Origin: a virus
Virus record (IMG/VR): IMGVR_UViG_3300045003_000008
Coordinates: 1 to 47,970 of that record
Reading direction: 5' to 3' (one strand)
DNA length: 47,970 nucleotides
Shown: positions 14,390-22,406 of the stretch, piece by piece
Layout of the letters: the number at the start of each line of letters is the position of its first letter
Position numbering within the stretch: the first letter of the stretch is position 1
Program-made: the position numbers and the translations under genes
The notes under the pieces: model-generated
Told to the model about the DNA's origin: nothing
Seen by the model: the letters and a program-made list of their open reading frames with translations, nothing else
The model's database searches: none

Positions 14390-15990
14390 ACCTCCTCTGC
14401 GGCATTACCGCCAGCATTGTAGATTTTAATCTGCTCATCAGTCAGTTGATTGAGACGCCCTGTGAACTCGTTGTAGTGCAAGTACGCACTTGGGCCGGTA
14501 CGACCACAGAAACGATTCTTCTCAATAGTGATCTTGGTAACATTGCGCCGCCACGGGTCTTCGGACAGCCGTTCACGATTAAGCTTCATAACAATATTGG
14601 CTAGCTGCTCGACACCAGCAGTGCCTCTAATTTGGCCCTGTCGGTTCTGGTGGATCACAGCGATCACCGCAATATTAAGCTCCATGCAGAGCGTCTTCAG
14701 CTTGGTCGAAATCTCATCCAGCTGTTTACGTTCATCCCCACTTTGATCAGACACAACGATAGAAAGGTGATCCAGGATGATATACTTGCACCCCAGATTG
14801 TGCATGTGTCTGACTTTATTGAGAATTTCTTGAATGCTGTTTGAACCAAAGTGATCGTAGATAACAAGCTTGTCGGTGTTGATGATCTCATCGAAGTACT
14901 TTCGCAGATCCTCTTGAGGAACTCCCTCACGCACATCGGGTAGATGCAACGGGAGGTTGGCCTCAATGGACATCAACCCCAGAGCTGTGTCCGAGTTTGG
15001 TTCTTCAAGATGAAGAAGACCAATACCGGCATCTGGTTTCGTCTTGCGGATGTGGTATTCAATTTCTTTAAGTACCGATGTCTTTCCAACTCCGGTCTCA
15101 GCTGTAACGACAACCAACTCCGATAGACGGATGCCGTAAGTCTGAGTATTGAGACCCTCCCATGGGTATGGAACGGTCTCATAGTTCTTTGGGGTGCTAA
15201 TCTCATCCCACATTTCACGGCCAAGTTTAAGGCCGCTAGGTGTGAACGATGGCGCTGCCCACCACTCACGGTTAAAGGCCTCCCGGAGACCAGCCTTAAG
15301 ATAGTCGTTCGGGTCTTTACCTTCTGCGAGAGTAAGAATTTTAACCTTGCCGATAGGGAACATTCCCGCCACAGCAATTGCTGCTTCTTGACCAGGGTAT
15401 CGAATTTGGCCAGTGCGTTCATTGACCTTAGCCTCGTCCTTGTCAAAGACAATTACGATGTTTGGGAAGCTGTTAAGGTACTCGAAATTGTCAGCAACAT
15501 CTTTAGCAGCTCCATCAGCTCCATTCCGGACAGAAACGACGGGCCACCGACTTCCCATGAGTTCAAATGCCGCCGGAGCGTCATATTCTCCTTCAACCAA
15601 GGTGATAAACTTTGCCGAGCCGGCCGGGAATAGCTGGCTTCCAAAGAGACCAGAGTGTTTGATATCTCCCTCGACAGAAAATTCCTTGTCCGGGTACCGA
15701 ACTTTATTCGCGAGGTGTTTGTTGTCATTGAAATACGGGAAATAAGTGATCCCGCCTTCTCGCCAGATACCATACTTCTCAGCACTTGCCCGGCTAATCT
15801 TTCGGTCTTCAAGTGCAACGAAGTTCTTCTTAAGCTCAGTCAGCTCCGCTGGCAGTTTCTTGCCCTCCTTGAATGTCGTTAGACCACATGAAAAGCAGTG
15901 CGTGTGGCCATCGTCATACAAGGAGTTGGCGTCTGAACTACCGCATCCGTCGCAGCTTAAGTGCCGTATGAATTTCGATTGGCTCGAAAT
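14380..15990 (-). CDS. T7 gp4-like bifunctional DNA primase-helicase, apparent ATT start
   Basis: This protein of about 536 aa has a zinc-binding domain with Cys13, Cys16, Cys32 and Cys35 (CDGCGSSDANSLYDDGHTHC), a TOPRIM-like primase core (TLVEGEYDAPAA, IVFDKDEA) and a RecA-type helicase domain (AETGVGKTSV Walker A near residue 295, YIILDHLSI Walker B, HQNRQGQ). The zinc region matches T7 gp4 closely. No ATG, GTG or TTG lies in frame between an upstream stop (TGA, 16008-16006) and the zinc domain; the first one is TTG 15921, beyond two of the cysteines. ATT 15990, 7 bases after GGAG, gives an N terminus of the T7 length. Confidence 0.92.
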   Translation of the reverse strand: MSSQSKFIRHLSCDGCGSSDANSLYDDGHTHCFSCGLTTFKEGKKLPAELTELKKNFVALEDRKISRASAEKYGIWREGGITYFPYFNDNKHLANKVRYPDKEFSVEGDIKHSGLFGSQLFPAGSAKFITLVEGEYDAPAAFELMGSRWPVVSVRNGADGAAKDVADNFEYLNSFPNIVIVFDKDEAKVNERTGQIRYPGQEAAIAVAGMFPIGKVKILTLAEGKDPNDYLKAGLREAFNREWWAAPSFTPSGLKLGREMWDEISTPKNYETVPYPWEGLNTQTYGIRLSELVVVTAETGVGKTSVLKEIEYHIRKTKPDAGIGLLHLEEPNSDTALGLMSIEANLPLHLPDVREGVPQEDLRKYFDEIINTDKLVIYDHFGSNSIQEILNKVRHMHNLGCKYIILDHLSIVVSDQSGDERKQLDEISTKLKTLCMELNIAVIAVIHQNRQGQIRGTAGVEQLANIVMKLNRERLSEDPWRRNVTKITIEKNRFCGRTGPSAYLHYNEFTGRLNQLTDEQIKIYNAGGNAAEEVWA

Positions 15991-16462
15991 TGGTGTGCTC
16001 CAGGCTCACGCATACATACCTTTCATCGTTTTTCACCTTGTTGTAATGGAGGTGCCCATGAATGTTAGTACCATAACGGTCCAAACCATCAGCATAAATT
16101 GGGATGTGAGACAGGATGACCTTATGGCCATCGTGGTCTTTCTGGACGACGTACGCCCGGATGTCATCGAAGTACTTTAGGTAGTCTTTGATCTTGAAAA
16201 TATCGTGGTTACCTTTGACGAGAACCAGTCGACCGTTGAGGCGACTAACAAGATGAAGATTTCTACGTTGAATACAAACATCACCAAGAAGATAGACACG
16301 ATCATCAGGGGCAACCCGTGCGTTGTGTCTTGCAATAATTGTTTCATCATGCTCCTCGATGGTATTGAAGGGACGCAGTGGTGAGCCATCGTCCCTTTTG
16401 AAAGTCAGAATGTTTGCATGACCAAAGTGATGGTCAGCGGCTACCCAGGTCCTGTGAGACAT
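15938..16462 (-). CDS. Calcineurin-like metallophosphoesterase
   Basis: This 174-aa phosphoesterase has all metal-ligand motifs: A-D-H-H-F-G-H (Asp10, His12), L-L-G-D-V, K-G-N-H-D, S-H-I-P and G-H-L-H. The family includes small bacterial and phage phosphodiesterases acting on nucleotides, RNA ends or phosphoproteins; the substrate cannot be told. The start is ATG 16462 with GGAGG 12 bases upstream. Its last 53 bases overlap the primase-helicase zinc domain in another frame, which fits translational coupling to the unusual ATT start. Confidence 0.9.
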   Translation of the reverse strand: MSHRTWVAADHHFGHANILTFKRDDGSPLRPFNTIEEHDETIIARHNARVAPDDRVYLLGDVCIQRRNLHLVSRLNGRLVLVKGNHDIFKIKDYLKYFDDIRAYVVQKDHDGHKVILSHIPIYADGLDRYGTNIHGHLHYNKVKNDERYVCVSLEHTNFEPIEIHTALKLRRMR

Positions 16463-16568
16463 GGTTCAGGATTTCCTCCAGGATGGTGTACATATCTCTG
16501 ATCTCCTCCAAGTTGGGTAACTTCTCCCCACACTGAATTGCCACCTTGATGCCGTTACGCACGATCAT
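16434..16568 (-). CDS. Hypothetical protein, 44 aa
   Basis: This frame runs from ATG 16568 and overlaps the phosphoesterase start by 29 bases. The protein reads as one amphipathic helix (NLEEIRDMYTILEEILNH) after a short strand. No clear ribosome-binding site precedes the ATG, so the start could lie a few codons upstream. Gene status is supported mainly by residue composition and position. Confidence 0.45.
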   Translation of the reverse strand: MIVRNGIKVAIQCGEKLPNLEEIRDMYTILEEILNHVSQDLGSR

Positions 16569-16588
16569 GACAGATGGATCGAAGTTGA

Positions 16589-16684
16589 TCAGCTCGCTTC
16601 TTGTTCATAGACCTCCATTGCCTTCTGACCCCTTTCAGTCGGCCTACCAAATTCACCAAGCCCAGCACCACGACAGAACTCCAT
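16589..16684 (-). CDS. Possible micro-protein, 31 aa
   Basis: The ATG at 16684 overlaps the stop of a 19-codon frame (TAATG). The peptide is Gly- and Glu-rich with one Cys. Composition is unlike a membrane peptide. It lies in a stretch of raised G+C, and there is no homology cue. Confidence 0.35.
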   Translation of the reverse strand: MEFCRGAGLGEFGRPTERGQKAMEVYEQEAS

Positions 16685-16743
16685 TACGACCGCGTAGGAC
16701 CCTGCTCCTGCGCGGCGAGAGCGGCGTGGTATGTCTCGGTCAT
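16684..16743 (-). CDS. Possible leader micro-peptide, 19 aa
   Basis: The frame ATG 16743 to TAA 16684 has GGAGG 10 bases upstream and is joined to the next small frame by a one-base overlap. It could be a leader for the following genes or chance. Nothing in the 19 residues identifies it. Confidence 0.3.
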   Translation of the reverse strand: MTETYHAALAAQEQGPTRS

Positions 16744-16781
16744 GGTTCTCGTGCCTCCGCCCGCGAGGGGCTTTTGTCTGT

Positions 16782-17123
16782 CTAACTGGCGTCGGCGGCC
16801 ATAGCCGCTTCGTCTTCGTCCGTGTCGCGGCAGGCAAGCTCGCCGCGCAGGTCGTCCAGCTCATCCAGGGCCGCTTTGAGGTCGGCCACGCGGACGCTTG
16901 TCCAGATGCGGTCAGCGGTGACGGCGTTCTGGAGCATGTCGCGCAATCGCTTCTCGCTCATTTCAACCTCCAGTGTGGTGGAACCCAACTCTGTCCTACT
17001 CGCCGTCATTGCCTCGATCCAGCGCTCTGCAGCGACCGCGACCTCTGCGGCGACCGCACCCCAGGTAGACCACATCTCCTCGTCACCCGTTAGGTATCCG
17101 TACTCAAAGTGGTTAATCTTCAT
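16782..17123 (-). CDS. Hypothetical Ala/Glu-rich helical protein, 113 aa
   Basis: Translation probably starts at ATG 17123 (AGAGG upstream), overlapping the MazG-like gene by 11 bases. The sequence is nearly all helical, rich in Ala, Glu, Asp and Arg, with the C-terminal half acidic (TDEDEAAMAADAS). Its DNA is clearly richer in G+C than that of its neighbours. No domain is recognised. Confidence 0.6.
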   Translation of the reverse strand: MKINHFEYGYLTGDEEMWSTWGAVAAEVAVAAERWIEAMTASRTELGSTTLEVEMSEKRLRDMLQNAVTADRIWTSVRVADLKAALDELDDLRGELACRDTDEDEAAMAADAS

Positions 17124-17388
17124 TGAACCTCTCATTGTACTTGTTGATCTTGAACTTGGCACGCTCAGTGATGCGACTGACGAAGTGCTCGGACGCATTG
17201 GCAATGACGAATGTAGTGGATGCAAGAACGTCTCCGAACTCCTCCACCAATTTCTCGTACAGTTCATTGCCGTCCTCATCCATCTCAAATTCATCAATGA
17301 GATTGATAATCTTAAAGAGAACTTGGGCCAACTCCGTGCCCTCCTCCCCGGACTTCATCAATCCGAAGAGAAGCTTCTGATCACTCAT
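17113..17388 (-). CDS. MazG-like nucleotide pyrophosphohydrolase
   Basis: This is a 91-aa four-helix protein with the all-alpha NTP pyrophosphohydrolase signature: G-E-E-G-T-E-L-A-Q in helix 1 and E-E-F-G-D-V-L-A in helix 2 (an ExxE plus ExxD metal site). Such enzymes convert (d)NTPs to monophosphates, cleaning pools or lowering alarmones. It is coupled to the HAD gene by a one-base overlap and sits near thyX, within the nucleotide-metabolism group. Confidence 0.82.
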   Translation of the reverse strand: MSDQKLLFGLMKSGEEGTELAQVLFKIINLIDEFEMDEDGNELYEKLVEEFGDVLASTTFVIANASEHFVSRITERAKFKINKYNERFNED

Positions 17389-17876
17389 CAGTCATGGTCC
17401 TTTGCTTTGATGTCGTTGTAGGTTGAGAACAGAAATCCATCATAATAATTAACCAGAACAAGACGGGATGACATGCCAACAGGATGTTCGAACTCTTTAC
17501 ACTCGTCCGGGGCGTAAGGTTCATCGTCTACCATCACATACTTGTCGACTTCGGGATGACGCGAGAGCCACTCAGCAACACGACTGTAACGCCAGTCGAT
17601 GTGCTCATTGCACCAGGCATCCTGATGGAAATGCTGTCGCTCAATTCCCTGGTCAATACAGTGCTGATGAGTTTTCTCACCGCCCTCGATCCTGACCCAG
17701 GAACTGTGCAACACGATCTCCCATCCGTGTTCGTCGCACAGGTGGTTGAGGAGGCTCACGGCAACTGGATCGAAAAGAGTCATGATCGGCGTCTGCTTTG
17801 GCATCACAAGACACCGATACGGAATCATTGGCCCGTCGATGTCGAGAAACAAAATCTTCTGACTCTTTGAAGTCAT
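17388..17876 (-). CDS. HAD-superfamily phosphatase-like protein (HAD_SAK_2 type)
   Basis: This 162-aa protein opens with ILFLDIDGPM, the Asp-x-Asp motif I of HAD hydrolases. A motif II-like strand IVLHSSW follows, and Y-V-M-V-D-D-E supplies the acidic motif IV. There is no large cap domain. The pattern resembles HAD domains linked to nucleic-acid end repair (the Swiss-army-knife repair group), so 5'/3' phosphate removal is possible, as is action on nucleotides. It lies between thyX and the MazG-like gene. Confidence 0.78.
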   Translation of the reverse strand: MTSKSQKILFLDIDGPMIPYRCLVMPKQTPIMTLFDPVAVSLLNHLCDEHGWEIVLHSSWVRIEGGEKTHQHCIDQGIERQHFHQDAWCNEHIDWRYSRVAEWLSRHPEVDKYVMVDDEPYAPDECKEFEHPVGMSSRLVLVNYYDGFLFSTYNDIKAKDHD

Positions 17877-17914
17877 AGCTCTTTATCATCTCCGCTATTG
17901 AAGCTCTTGCCTCG

Positions 17915-18571
17915 TCAATGGTGTTGAGCAGCATTAAGCAGGCCGGCCTGTCTTGCCGCCGCAAAAACAATTGGGCAGTGTCCTTCAAGTTGTTCCTGGA
18001 TTGCCTGAGCAATAATTCGGTGCTCATACTGTGTCTCCGGGCCAGTACGGATGGCCAGATAGTGCAACCAATCCCTAATGGTACCGTTCATGTACATCCG
18101 TGTCTGGGTCAGGCCCTCAGGGAGTAGTTTGCGAGCCAGCTCCTTGGCGATTCCAAGCTTGAGACACGTCTGATAACCCATCCAACAGAAGTCCCAGACG
18201 GTGTTCTGCCAATGTGCCCAATTCTGACTGATCTCTTCATCATGGGTGATGATGGAGTTCTGTCGGTTCTTGGTGTCTTGTAGACGTGCATCACTGAACA
18301 GCGGCTCCTCGGGGACCACGCTGTAACGCTGACTGAACTCTTGGAAATGGAAACTTCGATGTCGGAGAATTTGGCGTGCGATGTCCCTTGTGGTGACGAT
18401 CTCAACGCACGCATTCGCCATTTCAAATGGGGACCAGTGCTTGTGACTGATCAGATAGGCGATGAGCTTTTCAACAGGATCGTCAGGGTTGGCTTTGGGG
18501 TTGGACACCCGAGCCATGTAACCAATACGTTGATCCGCCTCGGGCGTGATCCATTGCAGCTTAGCAGCCAG
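17915..18571 (-). CDS. thyX: Flavin-dependent thymidylate synthase, non-canonical start
   Basis: This enzyme of about 218 aa makes dTMP from dUMP using FAD, NADPH and methylene-folate. The ThyX motif RHRx7S is present (Arg70-His71-Arg72 to Ser80), as is the C-terminal R-x-x-L-P-x-G-L-T-Q-T region. No ATG, GTG or TTG lies near the expected N terminus. ATA 18574 is 7 bases and CTG 18571 is 10 bases after GAGGAG. The only upstream ATG (18697) would add a lysine-rich 42-aa extension, translated out of frame across the zinc protein. I use CTG 18571, but ATA 18574 is equally possible. Confidence 0.9.
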   Translation of the reverse strand: MAAKLQWITPEADQRIGYMARVSNPKANPDDPVEKLIAYLISHKHWSPFEMANACVEIVTTRDIARQILRHRSFHFQEFSQRYSVVPEEPLFSDARLQDTKNRQNSIITHDEEISQNWAHWQNTVWDFCWMGYQTCLKLGIAKELARKLLPEGLTQTRMYMNGTIRDWLHYLAIRTGPETQYEHRIIAQAIQEQLEGHCPIVFAAARQAGLLNAAQHH

Positions 18572-18725
18572 TATCGTAGAACTCCTCTTCTTCCAGTTCG
18601 CTTTCTTCTTCTTTATCCTGGTCGTATGAAAGGATAGTGTCTGTGATAATGGCTTGGCATTCTCGACAGTCAGTATTGATATGATTGACCGTCTCATCTT
18701 CCTTGTCGCAGATCGCGCAGCGCAT
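18561..18725 (-). CDS. Small zinc-ribbon protein with acidic tail, 54 aa
   Basis: Two Cys pairs (C-A-I-C and C-R-E-C) about 14 residues apart, with a His between, would bind one zinc ion. A very acidic tail follows, ending D-T-G-C. ATG 18725 shares one base with the stop of the preceding gene. Its 3' end overlaps thyX and its Glu codons supply the thyX GAGGAG site. Confidence 0.72.
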   Translation of the reverse strand: MRCAICDKEDETVNHINTDCRECQAIITDTILSYDQDKEEESELEEEEFYDTGC

Positions 18726-19153
18726 TAGCAGAAGCCTCCACAGAATTCGAAGTTGCTGTCGTCCTCCCATGGAGGATCGTCGTCTTGTGGATGATCTTCT
18801 TCCTCGTCAATCACCCGCCTGATCCAATCTAATACCCACGCCCTTTGTTTCGGCGTCAAAGTACGAGCAAGATTAGTGCAGCGAGTTTTGATCTGCGGAA
18901 GATGTTCCTCCGGGTTCTCAAAGGAGGAGACGATACGATTAACACGACGGGTAAGATCAGTAACAATGTCATCAGCAAGATCAGAGAAGTCAACATGACC
19001 CGGATTGATTGTCCGTTCATAAATGACCCACTCGTTCTTCTTGCGGGCGAAGTATTGAAAGCCAAACCGATTGACCAAGGCGTATTCAAGACGGAGTGGA
19101 ATGTCCGCCTTGAACTTGATCCTACGCTTCAAAGTTTCGGAAGGCATTGGCAT
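18725..19153 (-). CDS. Hypothetical protein with acidic tail and terminal CGGFC, about 142 aa
   Basis: The basic N-terminal half (PLRLEYALVNRFGFQYFARKK) and a helical middle end in a long acidic tail (EEEDHPQDDDPPWEDD) finished by F-E-F-C-G-G-F-C. The start is uncertain: ATG 19153 and ATG 19147 both lie inside the 3' end of the ATP-grasp gene and lack a strong ribosome-binding site. The terminal Cys pair recalls redox tails, but no family is recognised. Confidence 0.65.
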   Translation of the reverse strand: MPMPSETLKRRIKFKADIPLRLEYALVNRFGFQYFARKKNEWVIYERTINPGHVDFSDLADDIVTDLTRRVNRIVSSFENPEEHLPQIKTRCTNLARTLTPKQRAWVLDWIRRVIDEEEDHPQDDDPPWEDDSNFEFCGGFC

Positions 19154-19895
19154 AGCTTTCAATTGTTTGACCTTCAAGCCCGGGGGCGGTGTTGATTTCC
19201 AAGACATAATATGTGCCCGCCTTATCACGGATGATGTCCACTGCGCCAAAGTCGAGCCCTATTGCGCCGGTGGCGGCGATTGCCAGAGCGTCACGATCAG
19301 GATCAGGATTGATATTATTACGAGCAAAGATAAATCCATTTTCGTGAGACCTCACCTTCCATGAAGTGGGCTCCTTGTTCGGGTCCCTGATCTTCTGTTG
19401 TGTGTCGATTACTTTCCCACCAACAACGTGGACACGATACTCCTTCTCTTTGAACACGTACTTTGTGTAGAGTGGAGCGGGTGGGACTTCTTGTTTCTTA
19501 TCTACAATTATAATACCTTGACCAGAGTGACCTGTCAACTTGGTACGTGCAAAGACAACAAATTCATTGTCTGCCCAAGACTGAGCAACCTTCGGATCAT
19601 CAGTCCAGTCAACTGTCTTTACGTGTATACCGTTATAAGGATTTTGAGACTCAGGCCCAAATAAAAACTGGAAGAATGAAAGTTTATTTGTAACAATACC
19701 AACTGCATTCGGTGCATTGAGGATTTTAACGTTGTTAACGTTCTTAAAACCATAAGGTTGGCTCGATCCCCAATTGATCACCAAGTCGGTGGTCTTGATC
19801 TTCCCACCTTTGCGAGCCCGTACGAAGCCGGGTTGTTTAGCCAACTCAGCCGCCCCATCGCTGGGGCGACCATTAGTTGCGATCCAGATGGTCAC
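19122..19895 (-). CDS. ATP-grasp ligase
   Basis: This 257-aa protein has an ATP-grasp fold: a Gly-rich loop T-G-H-S-G-Q-G-I, a Y-V-F-K-E-K-E-Y-R-V-H-V strand, Arg/Lys residues for ATP, and the metal-binding E-I-N-T-A-P-G (Glu233, Asn235), close to RimK and D-Ala ligase types. Such enzymes activate a carboxylate as acyl-phosphate and join it to an amine or thiol. It is translationally coupled (ATGA) to the amidoligase. Comparative genomics has described phage gene sets combining ATP-grasp with amidoligases and amidotransferases. The substrate is unknown. Confidence 0.85.
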   Translation of the reverse strand: MTIWIATNGRPSDGAAELAKQPGFVRARKGGKIKTTDLVINWGSSQPYGFKNVNNVKILNAPNAVGIVTNKLSFFQFLFGPESQNPYNGIHVKTVDWTDDPKVAQSWADNEFVVFARTKLTGHSGQGIIIVDKKQEVPPAPLYTKYVFKEKEYRVHVVGGKVIDTQQKIRDPNKEPTSWKVRSHENGFIFARNNINPDPDRDALAIAATGAIGLDFGAVDIIRDKAGTYYVLEINTAPGLEGQTIESYANAFRNFEA

Positions 19896-20959
19896 TGCTC
19901 AACTTCCACCGGAAGATCAGCCCAATTCAGGGCCCAATGCTGACCACCAGCTTGGATGAAGTTCAGCAGACCATTGCCGGGAGCATTACCAACTGGGGCT
20001 TGAGCCTCGATGTCCATAGCAACAGGGGCCATCCCGACTACCTTCTGATACGCTTTCTTCTTACGCTCATAATATTCAGCATCATCCTTCTTCTTGTCCC
20101 GTGTAGCCCATTTGGACGCGAAGGCAAGGTCCTGGGCGAGGCGCATCCCCTCACGGAGCATCCCCTCGAAACCCGCCACCTTGGCGTACTTGGATGCACA
20201 GTGACCGAGGACAAAGTAAAGGAACTCCTTCTCGGACATACGAGAGAAGTAACGGATGATGTCCTGGGGATCGTCGAACTGTCTAGATGCCGCCTTGAGA
20301 GTGGCCAGCGTTTCCACCCAATGTTCGACCCGCTTGAAGTCTGTGGTGCATTCGAGCGACCGGAACTCCAGCGTACCGTACTTCATCAACGACACAAAGT
20401 TCACGGAGCTGTAGCGATGGTTCGCGTTCAGCCCGTACAGATTGCCATGATGCATGATGGAGTTGATCATCTCGGCGATCTGCCCTTGAGCGTCCTTCGC
20501 CCTCAGACAGAAGTTGTTCCCGATCCGATGTTCCCCATTCTGGGACACGAACAGCTCATCGAAGATGATGGCCAGAGTAATGAAATTGTAGATATGACGA
20601 AGAGTGTCAGCAGCACAATTGACGTGGACGTGGATCGAAGTCCGATAGCTGGGAAACACTTCCACACCCTCCCCGTTCAAGTGATCGAACAAGATTTTGA
20701 TGGCGGTGTACGTGTCTTCCAACTTCAGCGGACGACGCAGCACGTATTCGATGGCTTCTTCCCCCGGCTGCTTGATACGAAGGGAACCATCATTGTGGAT
20801 GTCCCAGAGCGCAACAATGTCACGCTTCTGGGTCTTGAGTTTCTTACCTTCCAGCTCAATCTCGAACCCGAACATATCGGGAAAGACAACACAATCCTGA
20901 TGGTGAACTTGGATGTCCTCGAACAGCTTTCGATCGAGGTGCATCGGATGAGAGTACAT
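19892..20959 (-). CDS. Amidoligase (glutamine-synthetase-like COOH-NH2 ligase)
   Basis: This 355-aa protein has the amidoligase pattern: F-G-F-E-I-E-L-E-G (metal Glu residues), I-H-N-D-G-S-L, T-S-I-H-V-H-V-N and R-Y-S-S-V-N-F ... G-T-L-E-F-R-S. These are the ATP- and metal-binding strands of the two-domain GS-like fold. The family forms amide or peptide bonds between a carboxylate and an amine with ATP. A helical extension rich in Lys and Ala (after about residue 290) is added at the C terminus. It is the central gene of the modification cluster and overlaps the ATP-grasp gene by 4 bases. Confidence 0.88.
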   Translation of the reverse strand: MYSHPMHLDRKLFEDIQVHHQDCVVFPDMFGFEIELEGKKLKTQKRDIVALWDIHNDGSLRIKQPGEEAIEYVLRRPLKLEDTYTAIKILFDHLNGEGVEVFPSYRTSIHVHVNCAADTLRHIYNFITLAIIFDELFVSQNGEHRIGNNFCLRAKDAQGQIAEMINSIMHHGNLYGLNANHRYSSVNFVSLMKYGTLEFRSLECTTDFKRVEHWVETLATLKAASRQFDDPQDIIRYFSRMSEKEFLYFVLGHCASKYAKVAGFEGMLREGMRLAQDLAFASKWATRDKKKDDAEYYERKKKAYQKVVGMAPVAMDIEAQAPVGNAPGNGLLNFIQAGGQHWALNWADLPVEVEQ

Positions 20960-20960
20960 C

Positions 20961-21548
20961 TTAGGCCACCGCCTCCTTGAGTGCCTCGATTAGATGTTGG
21001 TACTCATCCATCAGCTCGAAGTCTTTCTTAAAACAGCCGATGGCTTTACCCTTGTACTCCAGGATCATGTCCTTATGGATGTGATCCCAACATGCGGCGA
21101 AGTCCTTATGGAAGGCCAACACTTCCGCGTTGCGATCCTTGAGAGGTTTCTCAATTTCCTCGAACTTCGGATAAACATTCTCAAGCATATCAATGATAGG
21201 CTTGTTCATTCCGAATTCGACGCGGTGAAGGAATTCCTCCTTGGAGGCGAACGGCCGCACTTGCTCTGCCTTCAGACCTTGACGGTACTGCTTCAGTGGT
21301 ATCCTGTACCACCAAGCGGCGGAGTGACCATGGTTGGAATAGCCAAGATTATAACGCATGAAATTCAAACCCTCATCGTTGAGGAACGCGGTCTTGTAGT
21401 TCCGAGCATTCGGTGTCGCCAGTTTTAGGGCGTACTTACCCATCTCAACTTCCATCGCGTCCTTAACCAGGTGGACCTTGCCATCGTAATAAATATAAGT
21501 CCCGAGGAGCTTGGAACGAACGTCTTCCAGATTATCGTACTGGAGCAT
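20961..21548 (-). CDS. Uncharacterised protein of the amidoligase cluster, 195 aa
   Basis: The start is probably ATG 21548, two bases after the preceding stop; longer in-frame starts would overlap the ligase gene. The sequence has an N-terminal beta region (TYIYYDGKVHLVKDAMEVEMG), a W-W-Y-R-I-P motif and helices rich in Phe, Lys and Glu (KDFAACWDHIHKDM). The conserved-looking aromatic and His residues suggest an alpha-beta domain, but I recognise no family. Sitting between two ligase genes, it may be a substrate carrier or accessory factor (inference). Confidence 0.75.
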   Translation of the reverse strand: MLQYDNLEDVRSKLLGTYIYYDGKVHLVKDAMEVEMGKYALKLATPNARNYKTAFLNDEGLNFMRYNLGYSNHGHSAAWWYRIPLKQYRQGLKAEQVRPFASKEEFLHRVEFGMNKPIIDMLENVYPKFEEIEKPLKDRNAEVLAFHKDFAACWDHIHKDMILEYKGKAIGCFKKDFELMDEYQHLIEALKEAVA

Positions 21549-21550
21549 TG

Positions 21551-22366
21551 TCAGGCGGGCACCTTCTTCAAACCGAGGTCCAGTGTCGGCCACTTGGCCT
21601 GCCAGTCCACGATGTTGTTGTCGATGATGTGTTGGGCAAGGTCCTCGTAACGATCCTCCGCCCAGAAGTTATCGAGAGCGTCTTTCATGCCGACCTGGAT
21701 GGAGTAGTAGACCCAGCGCATCAGCGCCTCGGAGTCAAGCCACCGATTGGACATGACACGATACTCCATACCGTATGGCTTAGGTCTGAAAGCTCCCGCC
21801 TTGCCGTATAGGAGGCGGCGGGTGGGGTCCTTGTCCCAAAGCAAGGAATGAATACCAAGATAATAATCCATTTGACGGGCGATCTTGGCACAATAGACAT
21901 AATGTTCCTTGTCATTCACGTCCTGCCCCTCGGTCCAGCCAATGTGGACGTGACCGGATGCGGTACGCATGGGCTTGTTGCCCGGATCAGGGCTGGGGTT
22001 CTGATCCAACGTCCAGCCGTTGAAGTCCGGATCGCAACCCAGGGTCTGGGCGGTTGCAGGAACCTCCCAGGTGAAATACGCCTCGTCGTAGAGGGCCACC
22101 GGCTCGGCCACCACGTTGAACCCGGGGACGTAACTTTCGAGGGTCTTGCGAACCTCCTTGATACGATAGACGAACTGATCAACCGTTTCGGCCGGATCAA
22201 TGTTGAATTCGAGAGCCGTTCCGTCCACTTGGATTGCGCCGAAGGGCACCTTGAACGGCTCATACTTGGTGCCCGGAACCCGGTCATGCGCCGAGACGAA
22301 CTCGCCGTTGTTGGGGTTCCGCATGAACAGCTCGGGGTCAGCCCCCACGAGGATTTTGGTCGTCAC
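21551..22366 (-). CDS. phiEco32-type COOH-NH2 ligase
   Basis: This 271-aa protein matches the second amidoligase type first noted in phage phiEco32: V-G-A-D-P-E-L-F at the N terminus, V-D-G-T-A-L-E-F-N-I, G-C-D-P-D-F-N-G-W, S-G-H-V-H-I-G-W and Y-R-V-M-S-N. These are counterparts of the GS-fold metal and ATP sites. GTG 22366, 6 bases after AAAGGG, is preferred over ATG 22372, which directly abuts the same site. Two ligases of different subfamily in one operon suggest successive coupling steps or two different carboxyl acceptors. Confidence 0.87.
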   Translation of the reverse strand: MTTKILVGADPELFMRNPNNGEFVSAHDRVPGTKYEPFKVPFGAIQVDGTALEFNIDPAETVDQFVYRIKEVRKTLESYVPGFNVVAEPVALYDEAYFTWEVPATAQTLGCDPDFNGWTLDQNPSPDPGNKPMRTASGHVHIGWTEGQDVNDKEHYVYCAKIARQMDYYLGIHSLLWDKDPTRRLLYGKAGAFRPKPYGMEYRVMSNRWLDSEALMRWVYYSIQVGMKDALDNFWAEDRYEDLAQHIIDNNIVDWQAKWPTLDLGLKKVPA

Positions 22367-22406
22367 TATCATCCCTTTCTTGCTTCGTAAAGCAACGCTT
22401 GTGTTG

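Noticed and set aside
17677-18027. 116-codon minus-strand frame between thyX and the HAD gene
   Set aside because: The first 25 residues look plausible but the rest is the HAD gene read in another frame. There is no independent support.
19877-20980. 367-codon open frame on the plus strand
   Set aside because: It lies opposite the amidoligase gene, which has conserved catalytic motifs. The product is rich in His, Val and Leu as expected from an antisense frame.
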